Below, one piece after another: positions 18,892 to 31,004 of a DNA stretch of 64,000 nt (positions are counted from its first letter, which is position 1; the number at the start of each line of letters is the position of its first letter). A program made the translations under genes and the position numbers. Under the pieces are notes generated by a model. It searched no databases and was not told where the DNA came from. It saw nothing but the letters and a program-made list of their open reading frames with translations. This stretch comes from Streptomyces wedmorensis (lineage in GTDB: Bacteria; Actinomycetota; Actinomycetes; Streptomycetales; Streptomycetaceae): assembly GCF_000716445.1 (NCBI RefSeq), contig NZ_JNWK01000023.1, forward strand, positions 124,001 to 188,000, in the 5' to 3' direction.

Positions 18892-19308
18892 TCACACCCG
18901 CTCGGCGAGCCCAGGAAAGGTTACGTCGCTGCCGCGCCAGCGGACGGCCCGTACCGCGGCCTCCCGTACCGCGGCGGCCGCCTCGCGGCGCATCGGGCCC
19001 TCGGCGGCCCGTACGAGGTCGGAGTACACCCCGGCGACCCGGTCCTCCAGGACCGCGGCCAGGCGTACGGCGCCGGCCGGGTCCGCGACCGGGAACGGCA
19101 GCGCGTACGCGGCCTCCGCGGCCACCGGCGTGCCGCCGAGGTCGCGGACGGTGCGGCGCAGCGCGTCGCGTCGCGCCCGGTGCGCCTCGTACGCCGCCCT
19201 GGCCTCCGGGCGCCGTTCGGCGCCGATCCGGCCGCCGACGACCCCGTAGCCGTACACCGCCGCGTGCTCGGCGGCCAGGGCGGCCTGGGCCGCGTCGAGG
19301 GCGGTCAT
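18892..19308 (-). CDS. Ferritin-like domain protein (DUF4439 type)
   Basis: This 138-residue all-helical protein starts ALDAAQAALAAEHAAVYGYGVVGG and continues with AYEAHRARRDALRRTV. That is the pattern of the DUF4439 branch of the ferritin-like superfamily, where glutamate and ExxH positions line the helical bundle. Metal binding is possible but not proven from sequence. The start codon overlaps the stop of the upstream lipoprotein gene by four bases (ATGA), so the two are translationally coupled and probably work together. The partner is exported while this one has no signal peptide. Confidence 0.75.
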   Translation of the reverse strand: MTALDAAQAALAAEHAAVYGYGVVGGRIGAERRPEARAAYEAHRARRDALRRTVRDLGGTPVAAEAAYALPFPVADPAGAVRLAAVLEDRVAGVYSDLVRAAEGPMRREAAAAVREAAVRAVRWRGSDVTFPGLAERV

Positions 19309-19886
19309 GCCCGGGCTCCTTCGGTCAGCAGGTAGGCGTGCGCGGCGCCGGCCGCCGCCACCGAGGCGAGCAGCCGGGCGTACTCGGGCGGGGCCGTGAG
19401 CAGCGCGGCGGTGTGCCGGTCGGAGGCCGCCCGCGCGGCGGCGGCGAGCTCCTTCAGCGCTGCCCGGGGGTCGGCCGGAACCGGCGCGGGGGCGGCGGTC
19501 GCCCGCGTCGTGGCGGCCGGCGTGGGGGACGCGCCGGCGGAGGGCGGTGCGGACGGGGAGGCGGTGGCCGTCGCGGGGATCACGGTCGTCCCGCCCTCGC
19601 CGAGCGCCTTCGCGTGGGCCGCCACCGAGCGCCGCAGCGGTGTCAGGCGGGGCGCGAGGGCGGGGTGCGCGGCGAGGACGGCGTCGTAACGTTCCAGCAG
19701 GCCCCGCGCGGAGGTCACGGCGCGCAGCCGCAGCGCCGCCTCGGCGCGCGCCACCCGTTCGGCCTCCCGTTCGGCGGCGGTCGGCTGCCGCGTACCGCCG
19801 TCCGAGGACGAGTCGCAGCCCACGAGGGCCGCCGCGCCCGCCGTCGCGCCCGCCACCAGGAGCGCGCGCCTGCCCGTCGTCGTCAC
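19305..19886 (-). CDS. Tat-type lipoprotein, unknown function
   Basis: The GTG at 19886 has a good GGGAGAAGG site and gives 193 residues. The N-terminus TTTGRRALLVAGATAGAAAL followed by VGC combines a twin-arginine pair, a hydrophobic core and a lipobox cysteine, so export by Tat and lipid anchoring are likely. The mature part has two helical segments rich in alanine and arginine, separated by a proline/threonine/serine linker (about 115-140). I recognise no catalytic motif; the helical part could be ferritin-like. A much longer frame up to 20333 overlaps rimP on the other strand and is rejected. It is coupled to the downstream ferritin-like gene. Confidence 0.75.
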   Translation of the reverse strand: MTTTGRRALLVAGATAGAAALVGCDSSSDGGTRQPTAAEREAERVARAEAALRLRAVTSARGLLERYDAVLAAHPALAPRLTPLRRSVAAHAKALGEGGTTVIPATATASPSAPPSAGASPTPAATTRATAAPAPVPADPRAALKELAAAARAASDRHTAALLTAPPEYARLLASVAAAGAAHAYLLTEGARA

Positions 19887-20054
19887 GCCTTCTCCCTCGG
19901 CTGTCGTCCGTCGTCGAAGATCGTCGAGATCACCGCAGGCGAGCGTACCCGCGGGCCCCGGGGCGGTGGACGGCAACACCCTCCGGGACCGGATACCCTT
20001 TGGTCTGACACGCGACGAACCCACAACAGCACACGCGGCCGAGGAGTCACCCGG

Positions 20055-20552
20055 ATGAGCACCACCCAGAGCGACAGGCTGCGCGGAATCGTGGAGCCGC
20101 TCGTCGCCGCGAAGGACCTGGATCTGGAAGAGATCGAGGTGTCCCGGGCCGGCCGCCGCGGACTGCTGCGGATCGTCGTCGACTCGGACGAGGGCGTGGA
20201 GCTGGACGCCTGCGCCGAGCTGAGCCGCGCGATCTCCGAGAAGCTCGACGAGACCGACGCGATGGGCGAGGGCGAGTACGTCCTCGAAGTCAGCTCCCCC
20301 GGCGCCGACCGCCCCCTGACCGAGCACCGCCACTACGTGCGGGCCACCGGCCGCCTCGTCAAGCTCCAGCTGGCCGAGGAGGGCGATCTCGTCGCCCGGA
20401 TCCTCGCCGTGGACGAGGACGGCCTCGACCTCGAAGTGCCGGGCGTGAAGGGGCGCAAGCCCACCGCCCGCCGGGTCGCGTTCGCCGACATCGCCAAGGC
20501 GCGTGTCGAGATCGAGTTCAACCGCAAGGACAAGAAGGAAGAGGAGGCGTAG
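20055..20552 (+). CDS. rimP: Ribosome maturation factor RimP
   Basis: RimP assists 30S subunit maturation. The 165-residue protein shows the N-terminal RimP domain ([57 protein letters not shown]) and the C-terminal SH3-like domain ([19 protein letters not shown]). The tail is highly charged (KDKKEEEA). A GAGGAG site precedes the ATG at 20055. It is first in the rimP-nusA-ylxR-infB unit and lies two bases before nusA. The 168-base gap to the divergent lipoprotein gene should hold both promoters; TACCCT near 19995 is a possible -10 box. Confidence 0.95.
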   Translation: MSTTQSDRLRGIVEPLVAAKDLDLEEIEVSRAGRRGLLRIVVDSDEGVELDACAELSRAISEKLDETDAMGEGEYVLEVSSPGADRPLTEHRHYVRATGRLVKLQLAEEGDLVARILAVDEDGLDLEVPGVKGRKPTARRVAFADIAKARVEIEFNRKDKKEEEA

Positions 20553-20554
20553 CC

Positions 20555-21550
20555 GTGGACATCGACGTGAAGCTGCTCAAGGGCTTGGCGCATGAGAAGG
20601 AGATTTCCTTCGACCTGCTGGTCGAGGCGATCGAGTCGGCCCTCCTCATCGCGTACCACCGCACCCCCGACGCCCGCCGCCACGCGCGCGTGGAGCTGAA
20701 CCGGGCCACCGGCCACGTGACGGTGTGGGCGAAGGAGGACCCCTCCGAGCTGGAGGAGGGCCAGGAGCCCAAGGACTTCGACGACACGCCGTCGGACTTC
20801 GGCCGGATCGCGGCGAGCACCGCGCGCCAGGTCATCCAGCAGCGGCTGCGTGACGCCGAGAACGACGTGACCTTCGGCGAGTACGCCCGCCGCGAGGGCG
20901 ACGTCGTCGCCGGTGTGGTGCAGCAGGGCAAGGACCCGAAGAACGTCCTGGTCCGTCTGGACGACAAGCTGGAGGCCATCCTTCCGGTCCAGGAGCAGGT
21001 GCCGGGCGAGGCCTACACGCACGGTCTGCGCCTGCGGACGTACGTCGTCCGGGTGGCCAGGGGCGTCCGCGGTCCGTCCGTCACCCTTTCGCGTACGCAC
21101 CCCAATCTGGTGAAGAAGCTCTTCGCCCTGGAGGTGCCGGAGATCGCCGACGGTTCGGTCGAGATCGCGGCCATCGCCCGCGAGGCCGGTCACCGCACCA
21201 AGATCGCCGTCCGTTCCACCCGTTCGGGCCTGAACCCCAAGGGCGCCTGCATCGGCCCGATGGGCAGCCGCGTCCGCAACGTGATGGCGGAGCTGCTCGG
21301 CGAGAAGATCGACATCGTCGACTGGTCGGACGACCCGGCCGAGATGGTGGCGAACGCGCTCTCCCCGGCGCGGGTCTCCAAGGTCGAGGTCGTCGACCTG
21401 GCCGCCCGGTCGGCCCGCGTGACGGTGCCGGACTACCAGCTGTCGCTCGCGATCGGCAAGGAGGGCCAGAACGCCCGCCTCGCCGCCCGTCTCACCGGCT
21501 GGCGGATCGACATCCGTCCGGACACGGAGCCGACCGGCCCGCAGGACTGA
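20555..21550 (+). CDS. nusA: Transcription termination/antitermination protein NusA
   Basis: NusA binds RNA polymerase and nascent RNA to control pausing, termination and antitermination. The 331-residue protein has the N-terminal polymerase-binding domain ([27 protein letters not shown]), then S1 ([21 protein letters not shown]), KH1 ([23 protein letters not shown] and [26 protein letters not shown]) and KH2 ([23 protein letters not shown]). It ends right after KH2, without the acidic C-terminal repeats of E. coli NusA, as usual in Actinobacteria. The GTG start is two bases after the rimP stop. Confidence 0.96.
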   Translation: MDIDVKLLKGLAHEKEISFDLLVEAIESALLIAYHRTPDARRHARVELNRATGHVTVWAKEDPSELEEGQEPKDFDDTPSDFGRIAASTARQVIQQRLRDAENDVTFGEYARREGDVVAGVVQQGKDPKNVLVRLDDKLEAILPVQEQVPGEAYTHGLRLRTYVVRVARGVRGPSVTLSRTHPNLVKKLFALEVPEIADGSVEIAAIAREAGHRTKIAVRSTRSGLNPKGACIGPMGSRVRNVMAELLGEKIDIVDWSDDPAEMVANALSPARVSKVEVVDLAARSARVTVPDYQLSLAIGKEGQNARLAARLTGWRIDIRPDTEPTGPQD

Positions 21551-21624
21551 GATCGTTTTTAGCCAACAACTGTTCGATTCTTGCCCCAAACGGGCGGGGT
21601 CGGTACGGGGAGGTAGACTTAATC

Positions 21625-21906
21625 GTGTCTGGCCGGACGCAAGCCCGCGTATGCCCTGAACGAACCTGTGTGGGATGTCGGGAGCGAGCGGCCAAGAGCG
21701 ATCTGCTGCGGATCGTGGTGATCAAGGACGAGTGTGTTCCGGATGATCGCGGTACGCTGCCCGGCCGGGGTGCGTACGTGCACCCCGCCGTGGTCTGTCT
21801 CGACCTTGCGGTCCGCCGCCGGGCGTTCCCGAGGGCCTTCAAGGTTCAGGGCCCGCTCGACACGGCGGAACTGCGTCACCACGTCGAGCGGTCGGCACCG
21901 CAGTGA
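21625..21906 (+). CDS. ylxR: YlxR/DUF448 RNA-binding family protein
   Basis: This is a 93-residue basic protein with the DUF448 signature CPERTCVGCRERAAKSDLLRIV and GRGAYVHP. It belongs to a small fold found between nusA and infB in most bacteria and described as nucleic acid binding or RNase P-interacting in some species. The GTG at 21625 has GGGGAGG upstream. The 74-base gap after nusA is relatively A+T-rich and contains TAGACT close to the start, so an extra promoter is possible. Confidence 0.85.
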   Translation: MSGRTQARVCPERTCVGCRERAAKSDLLRIVVIKDECVPDDRGTLPGRGAYVHPAVVCLDLAVRRRAFPRAFKVQGPLDTAELRHHVERSAPQ

Positions 21907-22051
21907 AGAAGTACGGCACGGATCACCGTGCGGTCAGGTACCTCGCGAGTTGGAAGTAGGTCGAGATTGCGATGAGCACTCGATGAGTACGCGATGAGTA
22001 CGCCCATGAAGTAGCGACGGTCCGGCGGTAACCGGACCTAAAAGGAGCGAA

Positions 22052-25159
<3,108 letters not shown>

Positions 25160-25184
25160 TCGCGTCCGATCGCAGCAGTGAGTC

Positions 25185-25222
25185 GGGGCCGGTCGGCGGA
25201 AGTTATTCCGTCGATCGGCCCC
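25185..25222 (+). terminator. Hairpin terminator after infB
   Basis: A 16-bp stem (25185-25200 with 25207-25222, two G-U wobbles) with a six-base loop starts 26 bases after the infB stop. Confidence 0.75.
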
Positions 25223-25309
25223 GGCCGTTGCGTGTACGGTTCTGGTGTCCCTGCCGAGCGACGGCCCGGCAGGTCACCGAACCCGAACCGGCGGGACATC
25301 CGGCACCAC

Positions 25310-25603
25310 ATGTACGTGGGGACTCTGTCCTTCGATCTGCTCCTCGGCGACGTTCATTCGTTGAAGGAGAAACGCTCCGTCGTCCGGCCCATCGTCGCCG
25401 AGCTCCAGCGCAAGTTCTCCGTGAGCGCGGCCGAGGTGGGCGACCAGGACCTCCACCGCAGGGCCCGGCTGGGCGTCGCGCTGGTGTCCGGGGACCACGG
25501 ATTCGTATCGGACGTGCTCGACCGCTGCGAGCGGCTCGTCGCCGCGCGTCCCGAGGTGGAGCTGCTTTCGGTGCGCCGAAGGCTCCACACTGATGAAGAC
25601 TGA
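25310..25603 (+). CDS. DUF503 family protein
   Basis: This 97-residue protein has the DUF503 pattern: YVGTLSFDLLLGDVHSLKEKRSVVRPIVAELQRKF, then VSAAEVGDQDLHRRARLGVALVS. It is a small conserved ferredoxin-like protein regularly encoded next to rbfA. Its function is not established to my knowledge, though the position suggests ribosome or RNA metabolism. I chose the ATG at 25310; the frame extends to 25178, but those codons lie over the infB terminator. It ends 29 bases before rbfA, so the two are probably cotranscribed. Confidence 0.85.
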   Translation: MYVGTLSFDLLLGDVHSLKEKRSVVRPIVAELQRKFSVSAAEVGDQDLHRRARLGVALVSGDHGFVSDVLDRCERLVAARPEVELLSVRRRLHTDED

Positions 25604-25632
25604 TTGAGCAAGGCAAAGAAGGAGAAGGACCA

Positions 25633-26073
25633 GTGGCCGACAACGCGCGGGCGAAGAAGCTGGCAGACCTCATCCGGGAGGTGGTCGCCGAGAAGCTGCA
25701 GCGTGGCGTCAAGGACCCCCGCCTGGGTACGCACGTGACCATCACGGACACCCGCGTCACCGGTGACCTGCGGGAGGCCACGGTCTTCTACACGGTCTAC
25801 GGCGACGACGAGGAGCGGGCGAGCGCCGCGGCCGGTCTGGAGAGCGCCAAGGGCGTCCTCCGTTCGGCCGTGGGCCGGGCGGCGGGGACCAAGTTCACGC
25901 CGACCCTGACCTTCGTGGCCGACGCCCTCCCGGAGAACGCCAAGACGATCGAGGACCTCCTCGACAAGGCGCGGGCCTCGGACGCCCAGGTGCGGGAGGC
26001 GTCCTCGGGCGCCGCCTTCGCGGGCGAAGCCGACCCCTACAAGAAGCCGGGCGAGGACGAAGCCGCCGAATGA
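25633..26073 (+). CDS. rbfA: 30S ribosome-binding factor RbfA
   Basis: This cold-shock-type 30S maturation factor acts on the 16S 5' helix. The 146-residue protein has the KH-like RbfA domain (RAKKLADLIREVVAEKLQRGVKDPRLG, VTITDTRVTGDLREATVFYTVYG, TPTLTFVADALPENAKTIEDLL) and an acidic, flexible tail. The GTG at 25633 follows GAAGGAGAAGGA. Its stop overlaps the truB start by four bases (ATGA), so the two are translationally coupled. Confidence 0.96.
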   Translation: MADNARAKKLADLIREVVAEKLQRGVKDPRLGTHVTITDTRVTGDLREATVFYTVYGDDEERASAAAGLESAKGVLRSAVGRAAGTKFTPTLTFVADALPENAKTIEDLLDKARASDAQVREASSGAAFAGEADPYKKPGEDEAAE

Positions 26074-26969
26074 GCACCGCAGCCAAGACGCCCGACGGCC
26101 TTGTCATCGTCGACAAGCCGTCGGGCTTCACTTCGCACGACGTCGTGGCCAAGATGCGCGGGATCGCCAAGACCCGCCGCGTCGGCCACGCCGGCACGCT
26201 CGACCCCATGGCCACCGGCGTCCTCGTCCTCGGCGTGGAGCGGGCGACCAAGCTCCTCGGTCACCTCGCGCTGACCGAGAAGGAGTACCTGGGCACCATC
26301 CGCCTGGGCCAGACGACGATCACCGACGACGCCGAGGGCGAGATCACCGCCTCCGTGGACGCCTCCAAGGTGACCCGCGAGGGCATCGACGCGGGCGTCG
26401 CCGAGCTGACCGGCGCCATCATGCAGGTGCCGTCGAAGGTCTCCGCGATCAAGATCGACGGCAAGCGGTCGTACGCGCGCGTGCGCGGCGGCGAGGAGTT
26501 CGAGATCCCGGCCCGCCCGGTCACCGTCTCCTCCTTCCGGGTGTACGACGTGCGGGAGGCCGTGGCCGAGGACGGCACGCCCGTCGTCGACCTCGTCGTC
26601 TCGGTCGTCTGCTCCTCCGGCACGTACATCCGGGCGCTCGCCCGGGACCTCGGTGCCGGACTCGGCGTGGGCGGCCACCTGACCGCGCTGCGCCGCACCC
26701 GGGTCGGGCCGTACAAGCTCGACTCGGCCAGGACCCTGGACCAGCTCCAGGAGGAGCTCACGGTCATGCCGGTCGCCGACGCGGCCGCGGCGGCGTTCCC
26801 CCGCTGGGACGTCGACGAGAAGCGGGCCAAGCTGCTGCTCAACGGCGTCCGCCTGGAGATGCCGGAGTACCCGAAGGGGCCCGTCGCGGTCTACGGGCCC
26901 GACGGCGGGCTGCTCGCGCTGGTCGAGGACCAGCGGGGCAAGGCGAAGAGCCTGGCCGTCTTCGGCTGA
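26070..26969 (+). CDS. truB: tRNA pseudouridine(55) synthase
   Basis: TruB makes pseudouridine 55 in the T-loop of tRNAs. The 299-residue protein shows GLVIVDKPSGFTSHDVV, then the catalytic motif GHAGTLDPMATGVLVLGV with its aspartate. IQVPSKVSAIKIDGKRSYARVR-like sequence (here MQVPSKVSAIKIDGKR) and CSSGTYIRALARDLG follow. The C-terminal part is the actinobacterial extension. It overlaps rbfA by four bases. A long palindromic terminator closes the unit 33 bases after the stop. Confidence 0.96.
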   Translation: MSTAAKTPDGLVIVDKPSGFTSHDVVAKMRGIAKTRRVGHAGTLDPMATGVLVLGVERATKLLGHLALTEKEYLGTIRLGQTTITDDAEGEITASVDASKVTREGIDAGVAELTGAIMQVPSKVSAIKIDGKRSYARVRGGEEFEIPARPVTVSSFRVYDVREAVAEDGTPVVDLVVSVVCSSGTYIRALARDLGAGLGVGGHLTALRRTRVGPYKLDSARTLDQLQEELTVMPVADAAAAAFPRWDVDEKRAKLLLNGVRLEMPEYPKGPVAVYGPDGGLLALVEDQRGKAKSLAVFG

Positions 26970-27002
26970 GGACCTCGGCGCACGGGACTTCCCGGACGCC
27001 TG

Positions 27003-27034
27003 GTGGGGCGGGCACGCGCGCGTGCCCGCCCCAC
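27003..27034 (+). terminator. 32-bp perfect palindrome, terminator after truB
   Basis: GTGGGGCGGGCACGCG is followed directly by its reverse complement. It ends the rbfA-truB unit and separates it from the STAND-like gene. Confidence 0.8.
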
Positions 27035-27190
27035 GTCGTTCCCCCCGGCTTCCCCCGGGAGGACTCTGTCCGCCGGAGCGCGGGAAATTCACCCCATCGG
27101 GGAGGCGCTCGGAGCGAAGGGGGGAGTGTCAGGGGGCGCGTTTCCCGCCGAGCGCCGTGCGGTGATCACCGGCGACCTACCGTCGTCACC

Positions 27191-30100
27191 ATGGGACGCG
27201 GGGACCTGGCGACGCTGGTGCGGATCTGCGATCTGGCGGGCCGGCCGCGCGGCACCGGATTCCTCGCCGACCACCACGGAACGGTCGTCACCAGTCACGA
27301 AGCCGTCGACGGGCTCAGCCGTGTCGTCCTGCACGCCCCGGGCGACCGCACCTGGCTGGCCGAGGCCGAGGCCGTCACCCCGCTGCCCGAGAGCGGCCTC
27401 GCCCTCGTCCGCACCGAAGGGCTCGGCGGGCGCCCCCTGCCGCTCGCGACCCGCGCCGAGATCGAACCCGGGACGTACGTGCGGATCGCCGCCCACGGCT
27501 GGCGCGAGGCACGCGTCCTCGGCCCGGCCACCGTCACGTACACCGCCACCGACCGATTCCACGCCCTCGACGACGCCCTCGAACTCGCCATCGGCACCGA
27601 GGGCGCGGAGGCGCTGAGGATCGGCGGCCAGGCCGCCGGCGGCCCCGTCCTCGACACCGTCACCGGCACCGTCCTCGCCGTCCTCGGCACCGCCCTGCAC
27701 GGCGACCGCCAGGCCGCCGGTTACGCCGTGCCGCTCCGGTCCGAGGGCCCCCTCACCGCACTGCTGCGCCGCAACGCCGCCACCGTCCCCGCCTACGGGC
27801 CCGACCTCAACCTCGCCGGCATCCTCGAACTCACCGCCACTTCCACCGGCCCCGTCGGCGAGACCGGGCCCTGGCCCGAACCCGTCGAACGCCCCGACTG
27901 CGCCCGCGAGTTCGCCCGCTTCACGGCCGGTGGCGCACCCGTGCTCGCCCTGGTCGGCGGCCCCGGCACCGGCCGCACCACTGCCCTCGCCTCGCTCTGC
28001 GCCCACCGGGCCCGCGGCGAGGCGCCCGCCCCCACCGTCCGGCTGCGCGGCGCCGACCTCCGCGCCGACGACCACTCCCTCGCCGACGCCGTCGGCCGCG
28101 CCCTCCACCAGGCGGGCCGCATCGTCGCCGCCTCCGGGGCCCTCGGCGACACCACGACCGCGACCCCCGAGCGGGCCGCCGCCCTCGCCCGGGACGCCGG
28201 CCGCCCCCTCCTCGTCGTCCTCGACGGCCCCGAGGAGATGCCCCCGCGCCTCGCCCACCGCCTCGCCGACTGGACCGCGGCCACCGAGCAGTGGCTCCGC
28301 GCCCACCGCACCCGGCTCGTCACCGCCTGCCGCCCGGAGCACTGGGAACAGGCAGGAGCCCTCTACGGCCCCGACGCCCTCCACCGGCCGTCGGGAGACC
28401 CGGGCGACGGACTGCCCGCCGCCGTCGCCCTCGGCGCGTACTCCGAGACGGAGGCCAGGGCCGTACGCCGGGGGTACGGACTCGACGAGACGGACCTCGC
28501 CGAGGCGGACGCCCGGCACCCGCTGGCCCTCCGGCTGCTCGCCGAGGTCCGTGCGGCCCTGCCCGGCGGGGCACCCGGGCGGCCCGGACGCGAGGAGATC
28601 TTCACCGCCTACCTGGACCTGCAGTGCCTCCGCGTGGCCGTCCGGATCGCCGCGGGCTCGCCCCTCCTGCGCGGCACGGCCGTACGCCGGCTCGCCGCGC
28701 GCGTCACCGGCCAGGTCCACGAGGCGGCCCGCCGCTGCCTCGGCCCCGGACACGGGCTCCTCGACCGCGCCTCCTTCGAGGAGCTCTTCCCCTGGCGGGA
28801 GGGCTGGGCCTCCGCCGTCCTCACCGAAGGCCTCCTCGTCCCCGCCGGCTCCGGCTACCGCTTCGCCCACGAGGAACTCGCCGACTGGGTCCAGGCCGCC
28901 CACCTCGACCTCGACGCCGCCCTCCACTCCCTCGTCCACCGCCACCACGACGCACCACCCGGCCCCGCGGCCGCCCACCCCGGCCGACGGGCCGCGCCGG
29001 CCTTCACGGCGGCGGGCGCGTCGGCCGCGCCGGGCCCGGCGACCACTCCGGGCCCGCCCGTCGTGCCGGCCACCTCCGCCGCGCGCACCCGGCCGGCCGC
29101 GCAGGCCCCGCCCACCGCGTCCGCCGCCCTCGCCGGACCCCCGCCCCAGCCCGGCACGTCCGCGCCCGCCGGGCCTCCGCCCCCGCCCGCCGTCGTGCCC
29201 CGGCAGCGGGACGGCGTGCCACCGGCGGGGGCGGCCGGGTGCCCGCCCGTCCCGCCGCACCGCATCGGACCGGTCCTCCAGGCCCTGCTGCTGCTCCACC
29301 GGGAGCGTGGACCGGCCGGGCTCGCTCCCAGGCTGGCCGCGCTCGTCGAGTCGCTGGCGCGGTTCGCCGACGCGGGACCGGACGAGGACCCCGGCGGGGA
29401 CGGGCCCTGGTGGGCCGCCCGGCTGCTCGGGGAGAGCGTGCGGCGGCTGCCGGACCTCCGGCCGTACCTGCCCGTCCTGCGGCTGCTCGCCGACCGGATC
29501 GGAGCCGGGCCGGGACGGCGGGCGGCCTTCGCCCCCTTCGGCCCGGGGTTCTGGCAGGGCCTGCCGCTCGGCGACGACGAGCGCATCGACCTGCTGCGAC
29601 GCCTCGTCCCGGCCGACGCGCCGCGGGACCGTGCCGACGCGCCGCGGGACCGTGTCGACGCCGCCCCGACGCGCGAGCGCACCGCCGCGGACCCGCCGGC
29701 CGGCACGACGCGCGGCGAGGAGCGGGCCCTTGAGGTGGTGGCCGGGATGCTCGTGGCCGACCCGCGCGGGGTGCAGCCGCTGCTGTGCCGGTGGTTCGGG
29801 GACGAGCGGCCGCTGCCGGGCCCGCCGGGGGCGACCGTGGCGACGGCGGCGCAGGCACTGCTGCACACCCGCAGGGGGTCGGCCGTCGACGATCTGTGCG
29901 AGGCGCTGGTGGCCACGGCGCATCCGCTGGCCGACGGGCTGCTGGCGGCGCTCGCCGAGGACGAGCCGTCGGCGGTCTGCCGGGCGGTGGACCGCTGGGC
30001 CCACGACGACGGGCGACCGGAGCGGAGGGTCGCGGCCGCCGCGTACGGGCAGATCGTCGCGGGACGCGCCGACACCTCGGCCGACCGGGAACTGCTCCGC

Positions 30101-30973
30101 TACGCGGCGCTCGCCCTGCTGGCCCGCCCCGGCGACCGGGCCCTCCACGGCGCCGCCCTGGGCCTGCTGATCCGCGACCCGCACACCAGGGCCCGTCATC
30201 TGCCGCGGGCCCTCGCCGAACCCCAGGTGCCGGCGACCGCCCTCGCCGAGGCGCTGGGCAGCCACCCCGAGCAGGTCCTCGGCGTGTTCCGCACCCGGCT
30301 GCGGGGAGCCGGCGAGGAACCGGCCGCCGCGCTGCGGGCGCTCGCGGAGATCGACACCCCCGCACTCGCCCGCAGGATCGCGGCCCTCGTGCGCGACTAC
30401 GCGGGCCGCCACCCCGAGGGCGCCGGGCACGTGGCCGCCTTCGTCGACCGCCGGTTCGAGGACGGCCCGGCGGCCAGGGCCGTCCTGCACCCACTGGTCG
30501 CCGGTCTGATCAGGGGCCGCCCCGCGCCCGTACGCCGTGCCCTGGCGCCGGTGCTCGCGGCACCCGGCAGCGGCGCCTCCCGGCATCTGCGGGCCGAGCT
30601 GCTCGACGTACTCCTGGAACACGAGCGGTACGAGGCCGAGGCGGGGGAGTTCACCGTCCTGGAGGCCCTCCTGGCCGCCGCAGCCGAGGGTGCGGGCGGC
30701 CGCAGCGAGCCCCGTACCCGGGACCTCACGCACCGGGTCGGCCTCCTGTGCGCCCGTACGCCCGAAGGCGCCCGGCGCTTCGACCAGGCCCTCGCCCGCC
30801 ACTGTCGCGAGCTGCCCGCGGTCGCCGCGCTGCTCGCCGGCTGGACGGACGCCGCCCCCGGCGACTGGGCACCGCTGCTCGGCCCGGAGATCCTCCGGAC
30901 GCTGCGGAGCCGCGGCACCTCCATGCCGATGCCAACCGATGGCCGTGGGCATGGCAGTCTTAGACCGGCGTAA
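27191..30973 (+). CDS. Inactive trypsin-like domain fused to a STAND/NACHT-like NTPase and helical repeats, unknown function
   Basis: This is a 1260-residue protein. Residues 10-190 follow a trypsin-like protease pattern (GTGFLADHHGTVVTSHEAVDG with H36). The aspartate position is glycine (PESGLALVRTE, G69) and the serine motif reads QAAGGPVLD with alanine at 149, so it should not cleave. Residues 245-570 look like a STAND/NACHT NTPase: Walker A GGPGTGRTT with arginine (R262) for lysine, Walker B LLVVLDGPEE, sensor-like TACRPEHW, HPLAL, and a winged-helix end YRFAHEELADWV. A proline/alanine linker (about 587-690) precedes 550 residues of helices resembling HEAT/ARM repeats. There is no signal peptide or membrane segment. 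It lies between truB and ribF, 31 bases before ribF. A signalling or surveillance role is inference only. Confidence 0.8.
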   Translation: MGRGDLATLVRICDLAGRPRGTGFLADHHGTVVTSHEAVDGLSRVVLHAPGDRTWLAEAEAVTPLPESGLALVRTEGLGGRPLPLATRAEIEPGTYVRIAAHGWREARVLGPATVTYTATDRFHALDDALELAIGTEGAEALRIGGQAAGGPVLDTVTGTVLAVLGTALHGDRQAAGYAVPLRSEGPLTALLRRNAATVPAYGPDLNLAGILELTATSTGPVGETGPWPEPVERPDCAREFARFTAGGAPVLALVGGPGTGRTTALASLCAHRARGEAPAPTVRLRGADLRADDHSLADAVGRALHQAGRIVAASGALGDTTTATPERAAALARDAGRPLLVVLDGPEEMPPRLAHRLADWTAATEQWLRAHRTRLVTACRPEHWEQAGALYGPDALHRPSGDPGDGLPAAVALGAYSETEARAVRRGYGLDETDLAEADARHPLALRLLAEVRAALPGGAPGRPGREEIFTAYLDLQCLRVAVRIAAGSPLLRGTAVRRLAARVTGQVHEAARRCLGPGHGLLDRASFEELFPWREGWASAVLTEGLLVPAGSGYRFAHEELADWVQAAHLDLDAALHSLVHRHHDAPPGPAAAHPGRRAAPAFTAAGASAAPGPATTPGPPVVPATSAARTRPAAQAPPTASAALAGPPPQPGTSAPAGPPPPPAVVPRQRDGVPPAGAAGCPPVPPHRIGPVLQALLLLHRERGPAGLAPRLAALVESLARFADAGPDEDPGGDGPWWAARLLGESVRRLPDLRPYLPVLRLLADRIGAGPGRRAAFAPFGPGFWQGLPLGDDERIDLLRRLVPADAPRDRADAPRDRVDAAPTRERTAADPPAGTTRGEERALEVVAGMLVADPRGVQPLLCRWFGDERPLPGPPGATVATAAQALLHTRRGSAVDDLCEALVATAHPLADGLLAALAEDEPSAVCRAVDRWAHDDGRPERRVAAAAYGQIVAGRADTSADRELLRYAALALLARPGDRALHGAALGLLIRDPHTRARHLPRALAEPQVPATALAEALGSHPEQVLGVFRTRLRGAGEEPAAALRALAEIDTPALARRIAALVRDYAGRHPEGAGHVAAFVDRRFEDGPAARAVLHPLVAGLIRGRPAPVRRALAPVLAAPGSGASRHLRAELLDVLLEHERYEAEAGEFTVLEALLAAAAEGAGGRSEPRTRDLTHRVGLLCARTPEGARRFDQALARHCRELPAVAALLAGWTDAAPGDWAPLLGPEILRTLRSRGTSMPMPTDGRGHGSLRPA
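29612..29653 (+). repeat. In-frame 21-bp tandem duplication in the STAND-like gene
   Basis: GCCGACGCGCCGCGGGACCG plus T occurs twice in tandem and codes for ADAPRDR twice. It lies in the helical half of the protein, between predicted helices. Confidence 0.85.
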
Positions 30974-31004
30974 TCGGCGAACAGGCGGACGAGGAGCGGT
31001 CACA

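Noticed and set aside
16743..20054. Upstream extension of the rimP frame by more than 1000 codons
   Set aside because: It runs antisense through four genes with recognisable products; rimP has a good start at 20055.
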